Assembly: GCA_964550895.1 (NCBI GenBank)
Contig: CAZKAP010000006.1
Span: forward strand, 1 to 64,000
DNA length: 64,000 nucleotides
Direction: 5' to 3'
Source of the DNA: CAZKAP01 sp964550895
GTDB taxonomy: Bacteria > Bacteroidota > Bacteroidia > Flavobacteriales > Flavobacteriaceae
Each line of letters begins with the position of its first letter. The stretch's first letter is position 1. Under the pieces are notes generated by a model. The model did no database searches. It was not told where the DNA came from and worked only from the letters and a program-made list of their open reading frames with translations. The translations under genes and the position numbers were made by a program. Positions 9,129-17,359 of the stretch are shown here, one piece after another.

Positions 9129-9722
9129 TTACGTTTGCTCCAGAAGACTGCGCTGAATCAGGAAGTTTGTGAAAGCATCCAGCGCCCGGATTCGATGGCT
9201 GACGCCGGATTTACTATCCGGATCCATCTGTGCGAAAGTCAGCTCACTTCCTTCGGGACGAAAAACGGGATCGTATCCAAACCCTCCCGTTCCTAAAGGT
9301 TCGTAGGTAATCTGGCCGTGTATCCGGCCCATGAAAAAGTGGATGCCGTTGGCCTCTCGGAATGCTATGCAGGTCTCAAAGTAGGCCGAACGCTCGGTTT
9401 GGTTCGTGAGTTCGCTGAGGAGTTTATCGATGTTCTTTTCAGCATTTCCGTGTTCACCGGCATAGTGTGCGGAGTAGACGCCCGGCGCTCCGCCCAGGAC
9501 CTGCACAAAGAGACCACTGTCGTCTGAAAAGGCGGGTATACTCAGTGCTGTGTATGCGCTGTTCGCCTTAATGGCGGCATTTTCTTCCAGGGTAGTACCG
9601 GTTTCTTCGGCGGGTACGGATCCTTCGATATCCGCCAGACAGAGCAGTTCGAACTGAGGTCCGATCCGTTTTCGTACCTCTTCGAGCTTATTCCTGTTGT
9701 GTGTGGCAAAAAGGATCTTCAT
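9129..9722 (-). CDS. rdgB: Non-canonical purine NTP pyrophosphatase (RdgB/HAM1)
   Basis: A 197-residue house-cleaning enzyme that hydrolyses ITP, dITP and XTP to the monophosphate, keeping deaminated purines out of DNA and RNA. The family opening FATHNRNKLEEV and the DDSGLFVQVLGGAPGVYSAHYAG loop, with catalytic Asp, are intact, as is the C-terminal SHR segment. I take the ATG at 9722 (MKILFATHN), the usual start. A minus-strand -7 box at 9770-9777 would give a leader of about 40 bases. Confidence 0.95.
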   Translation of the reverse strand: MKILFATHNRNKLEEVRKRIGPQFELLCLADIEGSVPAEETGTTLEENAAIKANSAYTALSIPAFSDDSGLFVQVLGGAPGVYSAHYAGEHGNAEKNIDKLLSELTNQTERSAYFETCIAFREANGIHFFMGRIHGQITYEPLGTGGFGYDPVFRPEGSELTFAQMDPDSKSGVSHRIRALDAFTNFLIQRSLLEQT

Positions 9723-10049
9723 GTCGCTGTTTTCTTTTTGATAAAGAGGTGTTTTCTGATGTTTTCCGGCAAAATTAACCCGAAAAGGGCTAATTCGACA
9801 TTTATGCATTCTTTAAGCCGGTTTGGCTCGGGAAAAGTAGGTTTAATTTCTATATTTACGAGGCTGAAAAGCGCGGGGATTTTCCATCTGTTTTAATGAG
9901 TTACCTACGATAATCAGACGCCTTTTACCGACAAGTTGTCAAGGGTTTGCAGGTGTTATTCCTATCGTTTACATTAGGCTGGAAATCCATCGATTTTCAC
10001 CCGTTATCGATCATTTTAACCGAACAGTAAAACTAAAGAGGGCACACTT
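9723..10049. other. 327-base divergent intergenic region
   Basis: This is the largest gene-free stretch in the window. It carries a minus-strand promoter box for rdgB (9770-9777). On the plus strand the nearest matches to the -7 box are TAGGTTTA at 9838 and TATATTTA at 9851, each one base off. No small reading frame, tRNA or convincing hairpin was found. The long 5' region of the coiled-coil gene (up to about 190 bases) could be an untranslated leader. Confidence 0.4.
9770..9777 (-). promoter_or_regulatory. -7 promoter box for rdgB
   Basis: Read on the minus strand the sequence is TAATTTTG, a full match to the Bacteroidota -7 consensus TAnnTTTG. It lies 47 bases upstream of the rdgB start codon. 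No clear -33 TTG is seen at the expected distance. Confidence 0.5.
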
Positions 10050-11405
10050 ATGGAAATGCTAACAAACAACCCCACTCTGGCCGTGGGGCTGGCGCTTGTC
10101 ATCGGAGTCGTTGCAGGATGGGCAATCGCTCAATTCAAGCGAATGAAGCTGGAACGGCAGCTGGACGAATTGAATAACGAGGCATATGTGCCCCTGAGAT
10201 CTTCCTATGAGTCCTTGCAGAGGGATCACGTGTATCTGGACGAGGAAAACCAGAAACTCAAGGCAGCCCTGGAGGACATCAGCAGCAAGAACGAAAAGAT
10301 CAAAGAAGAACTCGACGGCATGAAAAGTTCTTCGGATGCCCGCATATCGGAATGGCAGTCCAAAGTGAGTCAGATAAGCTCAGACATGGAAGGCAGGGAA
10401 GAAGCCATTCAGAGCGAAAGGAAAAAGTGGAAGGAGGAGAAGGAGGCTCTGCTGGTTGAAGTCGAAAAGAAAAACGAAGAACTTAACCAGATGGTCGAGA
10501 AGGCTTCCGAAATCGAACAGGAGCGAAGGGCACTGGAGAACGAATTGGAGTCCCAGAAGGATAAGACCGAGCAGACTTCCGGCAACTTGAAAGAGCAATG
10601 GGATAAGCTGAGTGTGGAATTCGAGAAGCTCAAGGAGCAAAAGAAGCTGCTGGAGAGCCGCAACGAGGAGCTCATGACCCAGCTCGATCAGCTCAAAAGA
10701 GATCGGGAGCAGTTGGTAGCCGACTGGGAGCGCAAGTACCGACTGCTTAACGACGAATATGTCGAGTACAAGAAGAACGCTGAGGACAATCGTCAGGACT
10801 GGGCCGCCCGTTATAACGGCCTGCAGCAGGAGTTCCAGAATTACAAGTTTAACCGGGAAGGCATAATGTCCGACTGGGAAAAGAAATTCCTGAATCTGAA
10901 CAACGAATACGGGGACTACAAGAAAAAGGCCGAAATGGAACGCCTGGATCTGGTTCAGAAGTACAATGCGGCACTTCGTGAGCTCAATACCCTGAAACAG
11001 GCCCAGAACGAACTGGGAACCACCCAGGCCAGTGACTGGGAGTCCAAGTTTAATGCCCTGAATGCCGAGTACACGGCCTATAGGCAAAGCGCCGTGCACA
11101 GACCAAGTACGTACGACCAGGGCAACAACGGATTCGGCAGTATGTCGTCGAGGACCACGGACTGGCAGCAGAAATACCAGCAGTTGTACAGCGAATTCGA
11201 ATCCTTCAAAAAGGACATGGAAGCCAGACTGGCCGAGAAGCCCAGGGAAATTGTCAAGGAAGTGATACGTACCCCCAATTTGGAGGAACTTCAACGAATG
11301 CTAAGTCAGGTGAGTATGGTCGAGGTTACCCGGAATCGTACGGAGGACAATTCAGCGAAGCCCGGAGAGGAAACCCAACCGGACCGCCCCCCGGGGTCCT
11401 TCTGA
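10050..11405 (+). CDS. Membrane-anchored coiled-coil protein with 25-residue repeats
   Basis: A 451-residue protein I do not recognise by name. One N-terminal TM segment (about 10-28) is followed by a very long acidic/basic coiled coil (30-220). Tandem repeats with the pattern D-W-x-x-K-[YF]-x-x-L-x-x-E-[YF]-x-x-Y-K start at residues 225, 250 and 275, exactly 25 residues apart. A diverged copy starts at 300, and two further copies sit near 329 and 371. A short conserved-looking tail (REIVKEVIRTPNLEELQRML) and a proline-rich end follow. It has its own strong terminator. A structural or spacer role at the inner membrane is possible but unproven. Confidence 0.8.
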   Translation: MEMLTNNPTLAVGLALVIGVVAGWAIAQFKRMKLERQLDELNNEAYVPLRSSYESLQRDHVYLDEENQKLKAALEDISSKNEKIKEELDGMKSSSDARISEWQSKVSQISSDMEGREEAIQSERKKWKEEKEALLVEVEKKNEELNQMVEKASEIEQERRALENELESQKDKTEQTSGNLKEQWDKLSVEFEKLKEQKKLLESRNEELMTQLDQLKRDREQLVADWERKYRLLNDEYVEYKKNAEDNRQDWAARYNGLQQEFQNYKFNREGIMSDWEKKFLNLNNEYGDYKKKAEMERLDLVQKYNAALRELNTLKQAQNELGTTQASDWESKFNALNAEYTAYRQSAVHRPSTYDQGNNGFGSMSSRTTDWQQKYQQLYSEFESFKKDMEARLAEKPREIVKEVIRTPNLEELQRMLSQVSMVEVTRNRTEDNSAKPGEETQPDRPPGSF

Positions 11406-11420
11406 ATGCAATCGCCATGA

Positions 11421-11447
11421 GCCGTCCCGATCGGGGCGGCTTTTTTA
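11421..11447 (+). terminator. Rho-independent terminator after the coiled-coil gene
   Basis: An 8-base-pair GC-rich stem (11421-11428 with 11433-11440, one G-T pair, loop GATC) is followed directly by TTTTTT. It lies 15 bases after the stop codon and separates the coiled-coil gene from the serB-serA gene. Confidence 0.85.
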
Positions 11448-11506
11448 TTTGCACCGACTGTTGGTAAACAGCCCGGCTGTAGCGTTAGATAAACTGGGGA
11501 TTTGAC

Positions 11507-11514
11507 TACTTTTG
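11507..11514 (+). promoter_or_regulatory. -7 promoter box for the serB-serA fusion
   Basis: TACTTTTG matches TAnnTTTG and ends only 8 bases before the ATG at 11523. The transcript would have a leader of just a few bases. No good -33 TTG is present. Confidence 0.5.
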
Positions 11515-11522
11515 AATAGCTA

Positions 11523-13415
11523 ATGGAAACGGCCTTGCAGCATTACATATTTGACTTCGACAGCACCATCACCCGGGTTGAGGCACTGGATCTTCTTGCG
11601 GAGATCAGCCTGAGGGATCGGCAAGACAGAGAAGAGATCATCGACAGGATCAGGGAAATCACCAATCGCGGGATCGACGGCGAGATTTCATTTACCGAGT
11701 CGCTTCGGCAGAGAATAGCCCTTATCAAAGCCCACCGCGACCACCTGCCCGAACTGATCGAGTTATTGCATTCCAGGGTCTCCCGTTCCATAGTGGAGAA
11801 CCGCGAGTTCTTCGAAGAATACAGGGAACAGATATACATTATTTCCTGCGGCTTCAAGGAGTTTATAGATCCCATAATGGCGGCGTATTCTATACCGGCC
11901 GAACGGGTGTATGCCAACACTTTCGTCTTTGACGAAGCAGGCAGGATCACGGGTTTTGACCAGGAGAATGTGCTGTCCAGGCACAATGGAAAGATCGACT
12001 GCCTTAAGGCCCTGGAACTCGAGGGGGAAGTCCAGGTTGTAGGGGACGGTTACAGCGACTACGTTATGAAGGAGGCCGGTCTGGCTCACAAGTTCTTCGC
12101 TTTTACAGAAAACGTCCGGCGCGAGAAGGCCGCCCGTTTCGCCGACCACATTACCCCTGACCTGAATGAGTTCCTCTTCGTTAACGGCCTGCCCAGAAAG
12201 GTTTCCTATCCCAAGAACCGCATTCGCATATTACTGCTGGAGAATATTCATCCAGCTGCGCTGGAGAACCTCGAACAGGAAGGGTTTACCGTAGAAACGG
12301 CCAGTAGTAGCCTGAGTGAAGACGAGCTCATAGAACGCATCGGAGGAGTGCATATACTGGGCATACGATCCAAGACCCGGGTTACCGACCGGGTTCTGGA
12401 AGCTGCGGATAAGCTGCTGGCTATAGGAGCGTTTTGTATCGGCACCAAACAGATCTCCCTGGATACCTGTAAGAGGAAAGGCATAGTAGTCTTTAATGCC
12501 CCGTACAGCAATACGCGTTCGGTGGTCGAGCTGGCTATTGGACAGATCATTACGCTCATGAGGCATACCTTCCAGAGAAGTGCTGAAATGCATCGGGGCG
12601 AATGGAACAAGACCGCGAGAGGTTCCCGCGAGGTTCGCGGAAAGATCCTGGGAATAGTCGGGTATGGCAATATCGGCAAGCAGCTTTCTGTGCTGGCGGA
12701 ATCCATAGGGATGAGGGTGTATTACTACGATCTGGCGGAGAAACTGGCTCTTGGGAACGCCACACGCTGCAACAATCTGGACGAACTCCTTAAGATATCC
12801 GATGTGGTTACCCTGCACGTGGACGACAGCCCGGACAATCATCGGATGTTCGGAAAGGAACAGTTCTCCCACATGAAGAAGGGATCGCACCTGATCAATC
12901 TTTCCAGGGGCTTTGTGGTGGATATTGATGCCCTGGTCGAGGCCTTGAAATCCGGCCAACTATCGGGCGCTGCTATAGATGTATATCCCACCGAGCCAAA
13001 GGCCAATGGAGAATTTAAGACCGAATTGCAGAACCTTCCCAATGTGATACTCACCCCTCACGTCGGGGGAAGCACCGAAGAGGCGCAATACGATATCGCT
13101 CATTTTGTTCCGGCCAAGCTGGCCGAGTATGTCAACTCGGGAAGCACGGAAGATTCTGTGAACTTTCCAAACATTCGACTGCCCAAACAGAAAGGTGTCC
13201 ACCGCTTCCTGCACATCCACCGCAACGTACCCGGGGTTATGGCTGAAATCAACCAGGTACTCGCCCGGTACAAGCTCAATATCACGGCCCAGTTCCTGTC
13301 CACCGACCCGGAAGTGGGTTATGTAATCACGGATATAGGGCAGGATTACGATCGCGAGGTGGCGCAGGCGCTGCGTTCCATCGATCATACAATCAAGTTC
13401 CGCATTCTTTACTAA
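11523..13415 (+). CDS. Bifunctional phosphoserine phosphatase / D-3-phosphoglycerate dehydrogenase fusion
   Basis: A 630-residue protein joining two steps of serine synthesis. Residues 1-220 are a HAD-IB phosphatase (SerB): DFDST at 11-15, the Ser motif ISCGF near 106, and GDGYSD at 174-179. Residues 230-630 are an E. coli-type SerA: Rossmann motif GYGNIG at 380-385, catalytic Arg near 462 (LSRG), Glu near 491 (PTEP) and His near 513 (TPHVGGST). An ACT domain from about 555 probably senses serine. The enzymes catalyse the first and last steps; the middle transaminase (SerC) is not in the window. All catalytic residues are present. Confidence 0.93.
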   Translation: METALQHYIFDFDSTITRVEALDLLAEISLRDRQDREEIIDRIREITNRGIDGEISFTESLRQRIALIKAHRDHLPELIELLHSRVSRSIVENREFFEEYREQIYIISCGFKEFIDPIMAAYSIPAERVYANTFVFDEAGRITGFDQENVLSRHNGKIDCLKALELEGEVQVVGDGYSDYVMKEAGLAHKFFAFTENVRREKAARFADHITPDLNEFLFVNGLPRKVSYPKNRIRILLLENIHPAALENLEQEGFTVETASSSLSEDELIERIGGVHILGIRSKTRVTDRVLEAADKLLAIGAFCIGTKQISLDTCKRKGIVVFNAPYSNTRSVVELAIGQIITLMRHTFQRSAEMHRGEWNKTARGSREVRGKILGIVGYGNIGKQLSVLAESIGMRVYYYDLAEKLALGNATRCNNLDELLKISDVVTLHVDDSPDNHRMFGKEQFSHMKKGSHLINLSRGFVVDIDALVEALKSGQLSGAAIDVYPTEPKANGEFKTELQNLPNVILTPHVGGSTEEAQYDIAHFVPAKLAEYVNSGSTEDSVNFPNIRLPKQKGVHRFLHIHRNVPGVMAEINQVLARYKLNITAQFLSTDPEVGYVITDIGQDYDREVAQALRSIDHTIKFRILY

Positions 13416-13558
13416 TCCCTACTGCCAAAGGGCTGAGGGGTTTTCGGTCCGGAAGATTATGGATGTAAAAAGGAACGTTGGTATATCTGTATCCGGTATT
13501 GACAACAATTTTTACCTTTCCTTGAACCCGAAACCTACCTTGCTGAAAAATATGGCAG

Positions 13559-14509
13559 GTGAACTGGATAAAGGAGGTAAGAAAGAATTTTAAGGGTTTT
13601 CAAACGTACTACCTGCTGGTCATCTCGATCCTCGTGCTGACCATTGCCATTCAATCCATAGTTCAATATTCCCTGAACAAGCAGAGCAAAACCGCCATGA
13701 TCGTGAATCTGGCAGCACAGCAGCGAACCCTGGCCCAGAAACTGCTGAACGAGGTCTACGCCTGCCGGGGAGGTACCTGTGACTATGCCGACCTCAAGCT
13801 AACGGTCCGCAAGCTGGTTCAAATGGATCATTTTCTCAAATACGGCAATGAGGAGTTGGGCATCGATGCCATGGATAGCAGTAAGATCATGGCGGACTTC
13901 GAAGAACTCCACCCACAGGTACAATGGTTCGAGGAGAACCTGTCCGGTTATGAGGACGCCACGAGTATTCCTCTCAGTCAGCTGGAGGCACGGGTCGATC
14001 TGTTTTATTCCATGATGGACGGAATCGTTCTCAAACTGCAGAAAAAATCCGAACAGGACATACGAACCATGATGATTATCGAGATCGAGCTGGCCATATT
14101 CTCCGTCTTCATAGTGCTTTTCGAAATATTCTTTATCGTGAATCCGATCATTAACCGGCTCCTAATGCAGCGGCAGAAGCTATCGGAGATTGCCTGGCAC
14201 CAGTCCCATGTATTTGAAAAGCACTACAAGAATATCTCCGATCTGGAGTACGTACTACGGGTGGAAAAGAACCCGGAAAGGCGTGAGGAAATCTACGCCT
14301 TTATACAGGAGGAACTCGATCATCTCAGGCGGGTCTCTCAGACGGTAAGCGAAGCCGTGAGCAAGGCCACGGAAGAAGACGTCACCCCCTACGAAAGGGC
14401 CATGACCCGAATAACCGACTGGAGCCGGCAATGGCTATTCGAGAAAAAATTAGAGCCCGGCATACTCGACAAAATTACCCGGGATACTATTCGTGAAGAG
14501 CAGGAATAG
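13559..14509 (+). CDS. Two-TM sensor with PilJ/NarX-like domain and kinase-less DHp remnant
   Basis: A 316-residue inner-membrane protein. TM1 (about 17-37) and TM2 (about 173-196) flank a periplasmic helical domain with the NxAAQQRxLAQ motif of type IV pilus/NarX-type sensors. The cytosolic part begins LSEIAWHQSH (about 208-216), like the dimerisation/phosphoacceptor helix IAWxQSHxVRxP of Bacteroidota histidine kinases, but the R-x-P part is lost and no ATPase domain follows. A second helix (LDHLRRVSQTVSEAV) fits helix 2 of the hairpin. The start is GTG (13559). It may be a signalling partner without its own kinase. A strong AAAGGAGG lies inside the first codons. Confidence 0.8.
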   Translation: MNWIKEVRKNFKGFQTYYLLVISILVLTIAIQSIVQYSLNKQSKTAMIVNLAAQQRTLAQKLLNEVYACRGGTCDYADLKLTVRKLVQMDHFLKYGNEELGIDAMDSSKIMADFEELHPQVQWFEENLSGYEDATSIPLSQLEARVDLFYSMMDGIVLKLQKKSEQDIRTMMIIEIELAIFSVFIVLFEIFFIVNPIINRLLMQRQKLSEIAWHQSHVFEKHYKNISDLEYVLRVEKNPERREEIYAFIQEELDHLRRVSQTVSEAVSKATEEDVTPYERAMTRITDWSRQWLFEKKLEPGILDKITRDTIREEQE

Positions 14510-14519
14510 TCGGGTTATA

Positions 14520-14993
14520 TCAGTCGTGGTGATAGGATTCATTGCGCAGTATGGTGAATGCCCTGTACAACTGTTCTGCAAAGAACAACCTGACCATTTC
14601 GTGTGAAAAGGTCATTGGTGAAAGGGAGAGCATCCCGTGCGCCCTCTTCCGGGCTTCTCCCCCAAAACCGAACGGCCCTCCTATAGCGAAGCAAAGCGGG
14701 CCGCGCTGCTGCTCCGCCTGCCGGGATAGAAAAGCAGAGAATCCACGGGAACTCATCGATTTGCCTCTTTCATCCAGCAGTATGAGAGTGTCCCGAACCC
14801 CCAGCGACTTCAGCAGGTTCTGGTCTTCCTGTTCCCGGATCCAGTCGAGGCTTTTTCCCTTCGTGTTCTTTAATTCGGGTATAACGCTAACCTCTAGCCG
14901 GGCATAATGTCCGATGCGCCGGATGTATTCCCCGGTCAGGGTTTCCAGCTCCCGGTTTCGGGTCTTGCCATGCATGACTAGTCGGATCTGCAT
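14520..14993 (-). CDS. rlmH: 23S rRNA pseudouridine-1915 N3-methyltransferase
   Basis: RlmH (157 aa) methylates pseudouridine 1915 in helix 69 of 23S rRNA on the assembled 70S ribosome. It is a minimal SPOUT enzyme: the SAM knot shows as IGGPFGFG (near 104) and LSLSPMTFSHEMVR, then the conserved EQLYRAFTIL and the C-terminal YHHD, which contacts the substrate. Length and ending match the family. It converges with the sensor gene, 10 bases apart, and diverges from nadC. Confidence 0.96.
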   Translation of the reverse strand: MQIRLVMHGKTRNRELETLTGEYIRRIGHYARLEVSVIPELKNTKGKSLDWIREQEDQNLLKSLGVRDTLILLDERGKSMSSRGFSAFLSRQAEQQRGPLCFAIGGPFGFGGEARKRAHGMLSLSPMTFSHEMVRLFFAEQLYRAFTILRNESYHHD

Positions 14994-15047
14994 CGTACAA
15001 CGGGGGTATTCGGGCGCTCCTTTTTAGTAAATTCGCCCTATGGGCTA

Positions 15048-15075
15048 CAAACATACCACATTGCCCGAGTTCAAA
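15048..15075 (-). promoter_or_regulatory. Promoter of rlmH
   Basis: On the minus strand TATGTTTG (15055-15048) matches TAnnTTTG, and a TTTG (15075-15072) stands 16 bases upstream as a possible -33 element. The spacing is a little short for the Bacteroidota consensus. The leader to the rlmH ATG would be about 50 bases. Confidence 0.5.
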
Positions 15076-15082
15076 GTAAACT

Positions 15083-15940
15083 ATGATAACGCAGCAGCAG
15101 TTCGAACGCGAACTTGACCGAATTATTGAGAACGGCATTCGGGAGGATGTGGGGGAGGGAGATCACAGTTCCCTGGCCTGTATCCCCTCCGGAGCCAGTG
15201 GCCGTGCCCGGCTTCTGGTCAAAGAGGAGGGGATACTGGCGGGTGTCGAATTCGCTCGCAGGGTGCTTCAGAACGTGGACCCCGGGCTACGGATGGAAGT
15301 GCTCATCGGCGATGGCCAGCGGGTTTCGGAAGGCGATATTGCATTTACGATAGCGGGCAGTGTGCATTCCATACTGAAGACTGAGCGGCTATTGCTCAAT
15401 GCCATGCAGCGCATGAGCGCCATAGCCACTCAGACGCGTTCCTACGCCGATCGCATAGCCGATACCCATACCCGGCTGCTCGATACGCGAAAAACCACTC
15501 CCGGCCTACGCGCACTGGAGAAATGGGCGGTCCGCCTGGGTGGTGGCGTAAATCACCGCTTCGCCCTGTACGATATGATTATGCTCAAGGACAACCATAT
15601 CGATTTCGCCGGTGGGATACCGGAGGCCATTTCCCGCACCCATGCTTACGTTGAAAGGATCGGAAAGAAGCTGCCGATTATCGTCGAGGCTCGGGGCATG
15701 GAGGAAGTAAAAAAAATATTGGAAGCAGGGGGCGTGTATCGTATATTACTGGACAATTTCAGCATACCCGAAACCCGGGAGGCAGTGGAATACATAGGCG
15801 GAAGGGTACCTACAGAATCCTCGGGCGGCATAACCGGGGAGACCCTGAGGGATTACGCACTCTGTGGTGTTGATTTTATCTCTTCGGGTGCGCTCACGCA
15901 TTCGGTGGGAAATATGGATTTGAGCCTTAAAGCCTACTAA
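15083..15940 (+). CDS. nadC: Nicotinate-nucleotide pyrophosphorylase (carboxylating)
   Basis: NadC (285 aa) converts quinolinate and PRPP to nicotinate mononucleotide in de novo NAD synthesis. The diagnostic segments are LDTRKTTPGLR (substrate-binding Arg/Lys), the GGGVNHRFALYDMIMLKDNH block and the terminal GVDFISSGALTHS phosphate-binding loop. It is the first gene of a tight run nadC-brkB-DUF2147-priA, with 12 bases to the next gene. nadA and nadB are not in the window. Confidence 0.96.
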   Translation: MITQQQFERELDRIIENGIREDVGEGDHSSLACIPSGASGRARLLVKEEGILAGVEFARRVLQNVDPGLRMEVLIGDGQRVSEGDIAFTIAGSVHSILKTERLLLNAMQRMSAIATQTRSYADRIADTHTRLLDTRKTTPGLRALEKWAVRLGGGVNHRFALYDMIMLKDNHIDFAGGIPEAISRTHAYVERIGKKLPIIVEARGMEEVKKILEAGGVYRILLDNFSIPETREAVEYIGGRVPTESSGGITGETLRDYALCGVDFISSGALTHSVGNMDLSLKAY

Positions 15941-15952
15941 AATAACCAGCTG

Positions 15953-16933
15953 ATGTCAGAAGCCGTAGAGAAGGTACTGATGCGTATACCGATTGTCAAG
16001 CAACTGGTCGCTTTGGGGAAGAGGATCAGAGTGCCCGGTTTCGAAGGGCTTTCCCTGTACGATTTACTGGAGATCTACATCTTCGGTATCATGAAAGGGG
16101 CCATGACCAGCCGGGCGAGTGCCATCGCATTCAGCCTCTTTTTGGCGCTGTTTCCCCTTATCATTTTCCTGGTGACCCTGCTTCCCTATCTCATTCCGTT
16201 GGTTTCTGCCGGAGATGAGGCTTTCGACACCCAGTTCCTGGCTTTTCTGGAGTCGTTCCTGCCCGAGGCCACCAGCGATTACTTCAGCGAGATTTTTCAG
16301 CAGATCAAGAGCCAGCGTAGGGGCGGGTGGCTGTCTTCGGCTTTCATACTCTCGATCTTTCTGGTAGCCAATGGAGTCAATGCCATTTTCAGCGGGTTTA
16401 ATTATTCCTATCACGTCGAACTGACCCGAAATTTCTTCCGGCAGTACGCATATGCTCTGGGTGTAGGATTGTTCCTCTCGCTGCTTCTCATCGCTGCCGC
16501 AGTAGGATTCGTATATTTCGAGTTCTATGTGGTCGAGTATTTGGGGGAGTATTTCGGTAAGGTATTCGGTTACGACGTTGATCAGGGAACCAATTACGGG
16601 GTTCAGCTTACCAAATTGCTCCTCTTCACGCTGCTGTCGTATTCGACTACGGCCATACTGTACTTCTACGGAACGGTAGGAAAAGGCAAGTCTCGTTTCT
16701 TCTCGCCTGGCGCGACGATGACGACTATATTATTCGTGCTGACATCCTATCTGTTCGGGATTTACGTGGATAAATTTGCCAGCTACAACGAGTTGTACGG
16801 AGCTTTGGGTGGACTGCTGATACTGGTGGTTTATATCTGGCTCAACTCCAACATACTGCTCCTTGGATTCGAAATGAATGCGACCATACGATCACTGAAA
16901 AGAAACAGTAAATACGCAAACGGAAATCACTGA
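15953..16933 (+). CDS. YihY/BrkB family inner-membrane protein
   Basis: A 326-residue integral membrane protein with about six hydrophobic segments and the family hallmarks: ASAIAFSLFLALFPLIIFL in the first TM, a central GxFLSLLL helix and the C-terminal YIWLNSNILLLGFEMNA. The family was once misnamed RNase BN and is now seen as a membrane protein of unclear role. Its stop codon overlaps the start of the DUF2147 gene by one base (TGATG), so translation is likely coupled. Confidence 0.9.
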   Translation: MSEAVEKVLMRIPIVKQLVALGKRIRVPGFEGLSLYDLLEIYIFGIMKGAMTSRASAIAFSLFLALFPLIIFLVTLLPYLIPLVSAGDEAFDTQFLAFLESFLPEATSDYFSEIFQQIKSQRRGGWLSSAFILSIFLVANGVNAIFSGFNYSYHVELTRNFFRQYAYALGVGLFLSLLLIAAAVGFVYFEFYVVEYLGEYFGKVFGYDVDQGTNYGVQLTKLLLFTLLSYSTTAILYFYGTVGKGKSRFFSPGATMTTILFVLTSYLFGIYVDKFASYNELYGALGGLLILVVYIWLNSNILLLGFEMNATIRSLKRNSKYANGNH

Positions 16934-17355
16934 TGAGATTTTTATGGTTGATACTGGCTGCCGTGTCTGCCGTTCACGGACAGTCCATAGAAGGAAAATG
17001 GAAGACCGTAGACGACCGCACGGGCCAGCCGCGTGCCCTGGTCGATGTGAGAATCTTCGAGGGCAGGCTCTACGGGACCATACAAAAGATACTCGAGGAA
17101 GGGGAGGAGGATGTGCGCTGCACGGCCTGTACCGGTGCACTGTATAACCAACCCGTCCGGGGAATGCAGATCATCGATGCTTTCGAGCGAAGCGGCAAGG
17201 GGTATTTCAAAGGCGACCGCCTCCTGGATCCCGAACAGGGGAAATTCTTCCGGGGGCGCGTGTGGCTCGATCCGGAGGATCCTGATAAACTCAAGGTGAG
17301 GGGGTACCTCGCCTTTCTTTACCGAACCCAGACCTGGGAGCGGTTCGAACCTTAA
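16933..17355 (+). CDS. DUF2147 family exported protein
   Basis: A 140-residue protein with a short signal peptide (MRFLWLILAAVSAVHGQ) and the DUF2147 pattern: IEGKWKTVDDRTG, a VDVRIFEGRLYGTIQKI strand pair, CTACTG near residue 60, and a final WERFEP. DUF2147 proteins are small periplasmic beta-rich proteins of unknown function. The two close cysteines (CTAC) could form a disulphide or bind metal. It overlaps brkB by one base and lies 4 bases before priA. Confidence 0.86.
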   Translation: MRFLWLILAAVSAVHGQSIEGKWKTVDDRTGQPRALVDVRIFEGRLYGTIQKILEEGEEDVRCTACTGALYNQPVRGMQIIDAFERSGKGYFKGDRLLDPEQGKFFRGRVWLDPEDPDKLKVRGYLAFLYRTQTWERFEP

Positions 17356-17359
17356 ATAT

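Noticed and set aside
10380..11294. 304-codon open frame on the minus strand
   Set aside because: It is the complement of the Lys/Glu-rich coiled-coil gene; its composition (long Leu/Val runs) follows from that.
12231..12959. 242-codon open frame on the minus strand
   Set aside because: Shadow of the highly conserved SerA domain on the other strand.
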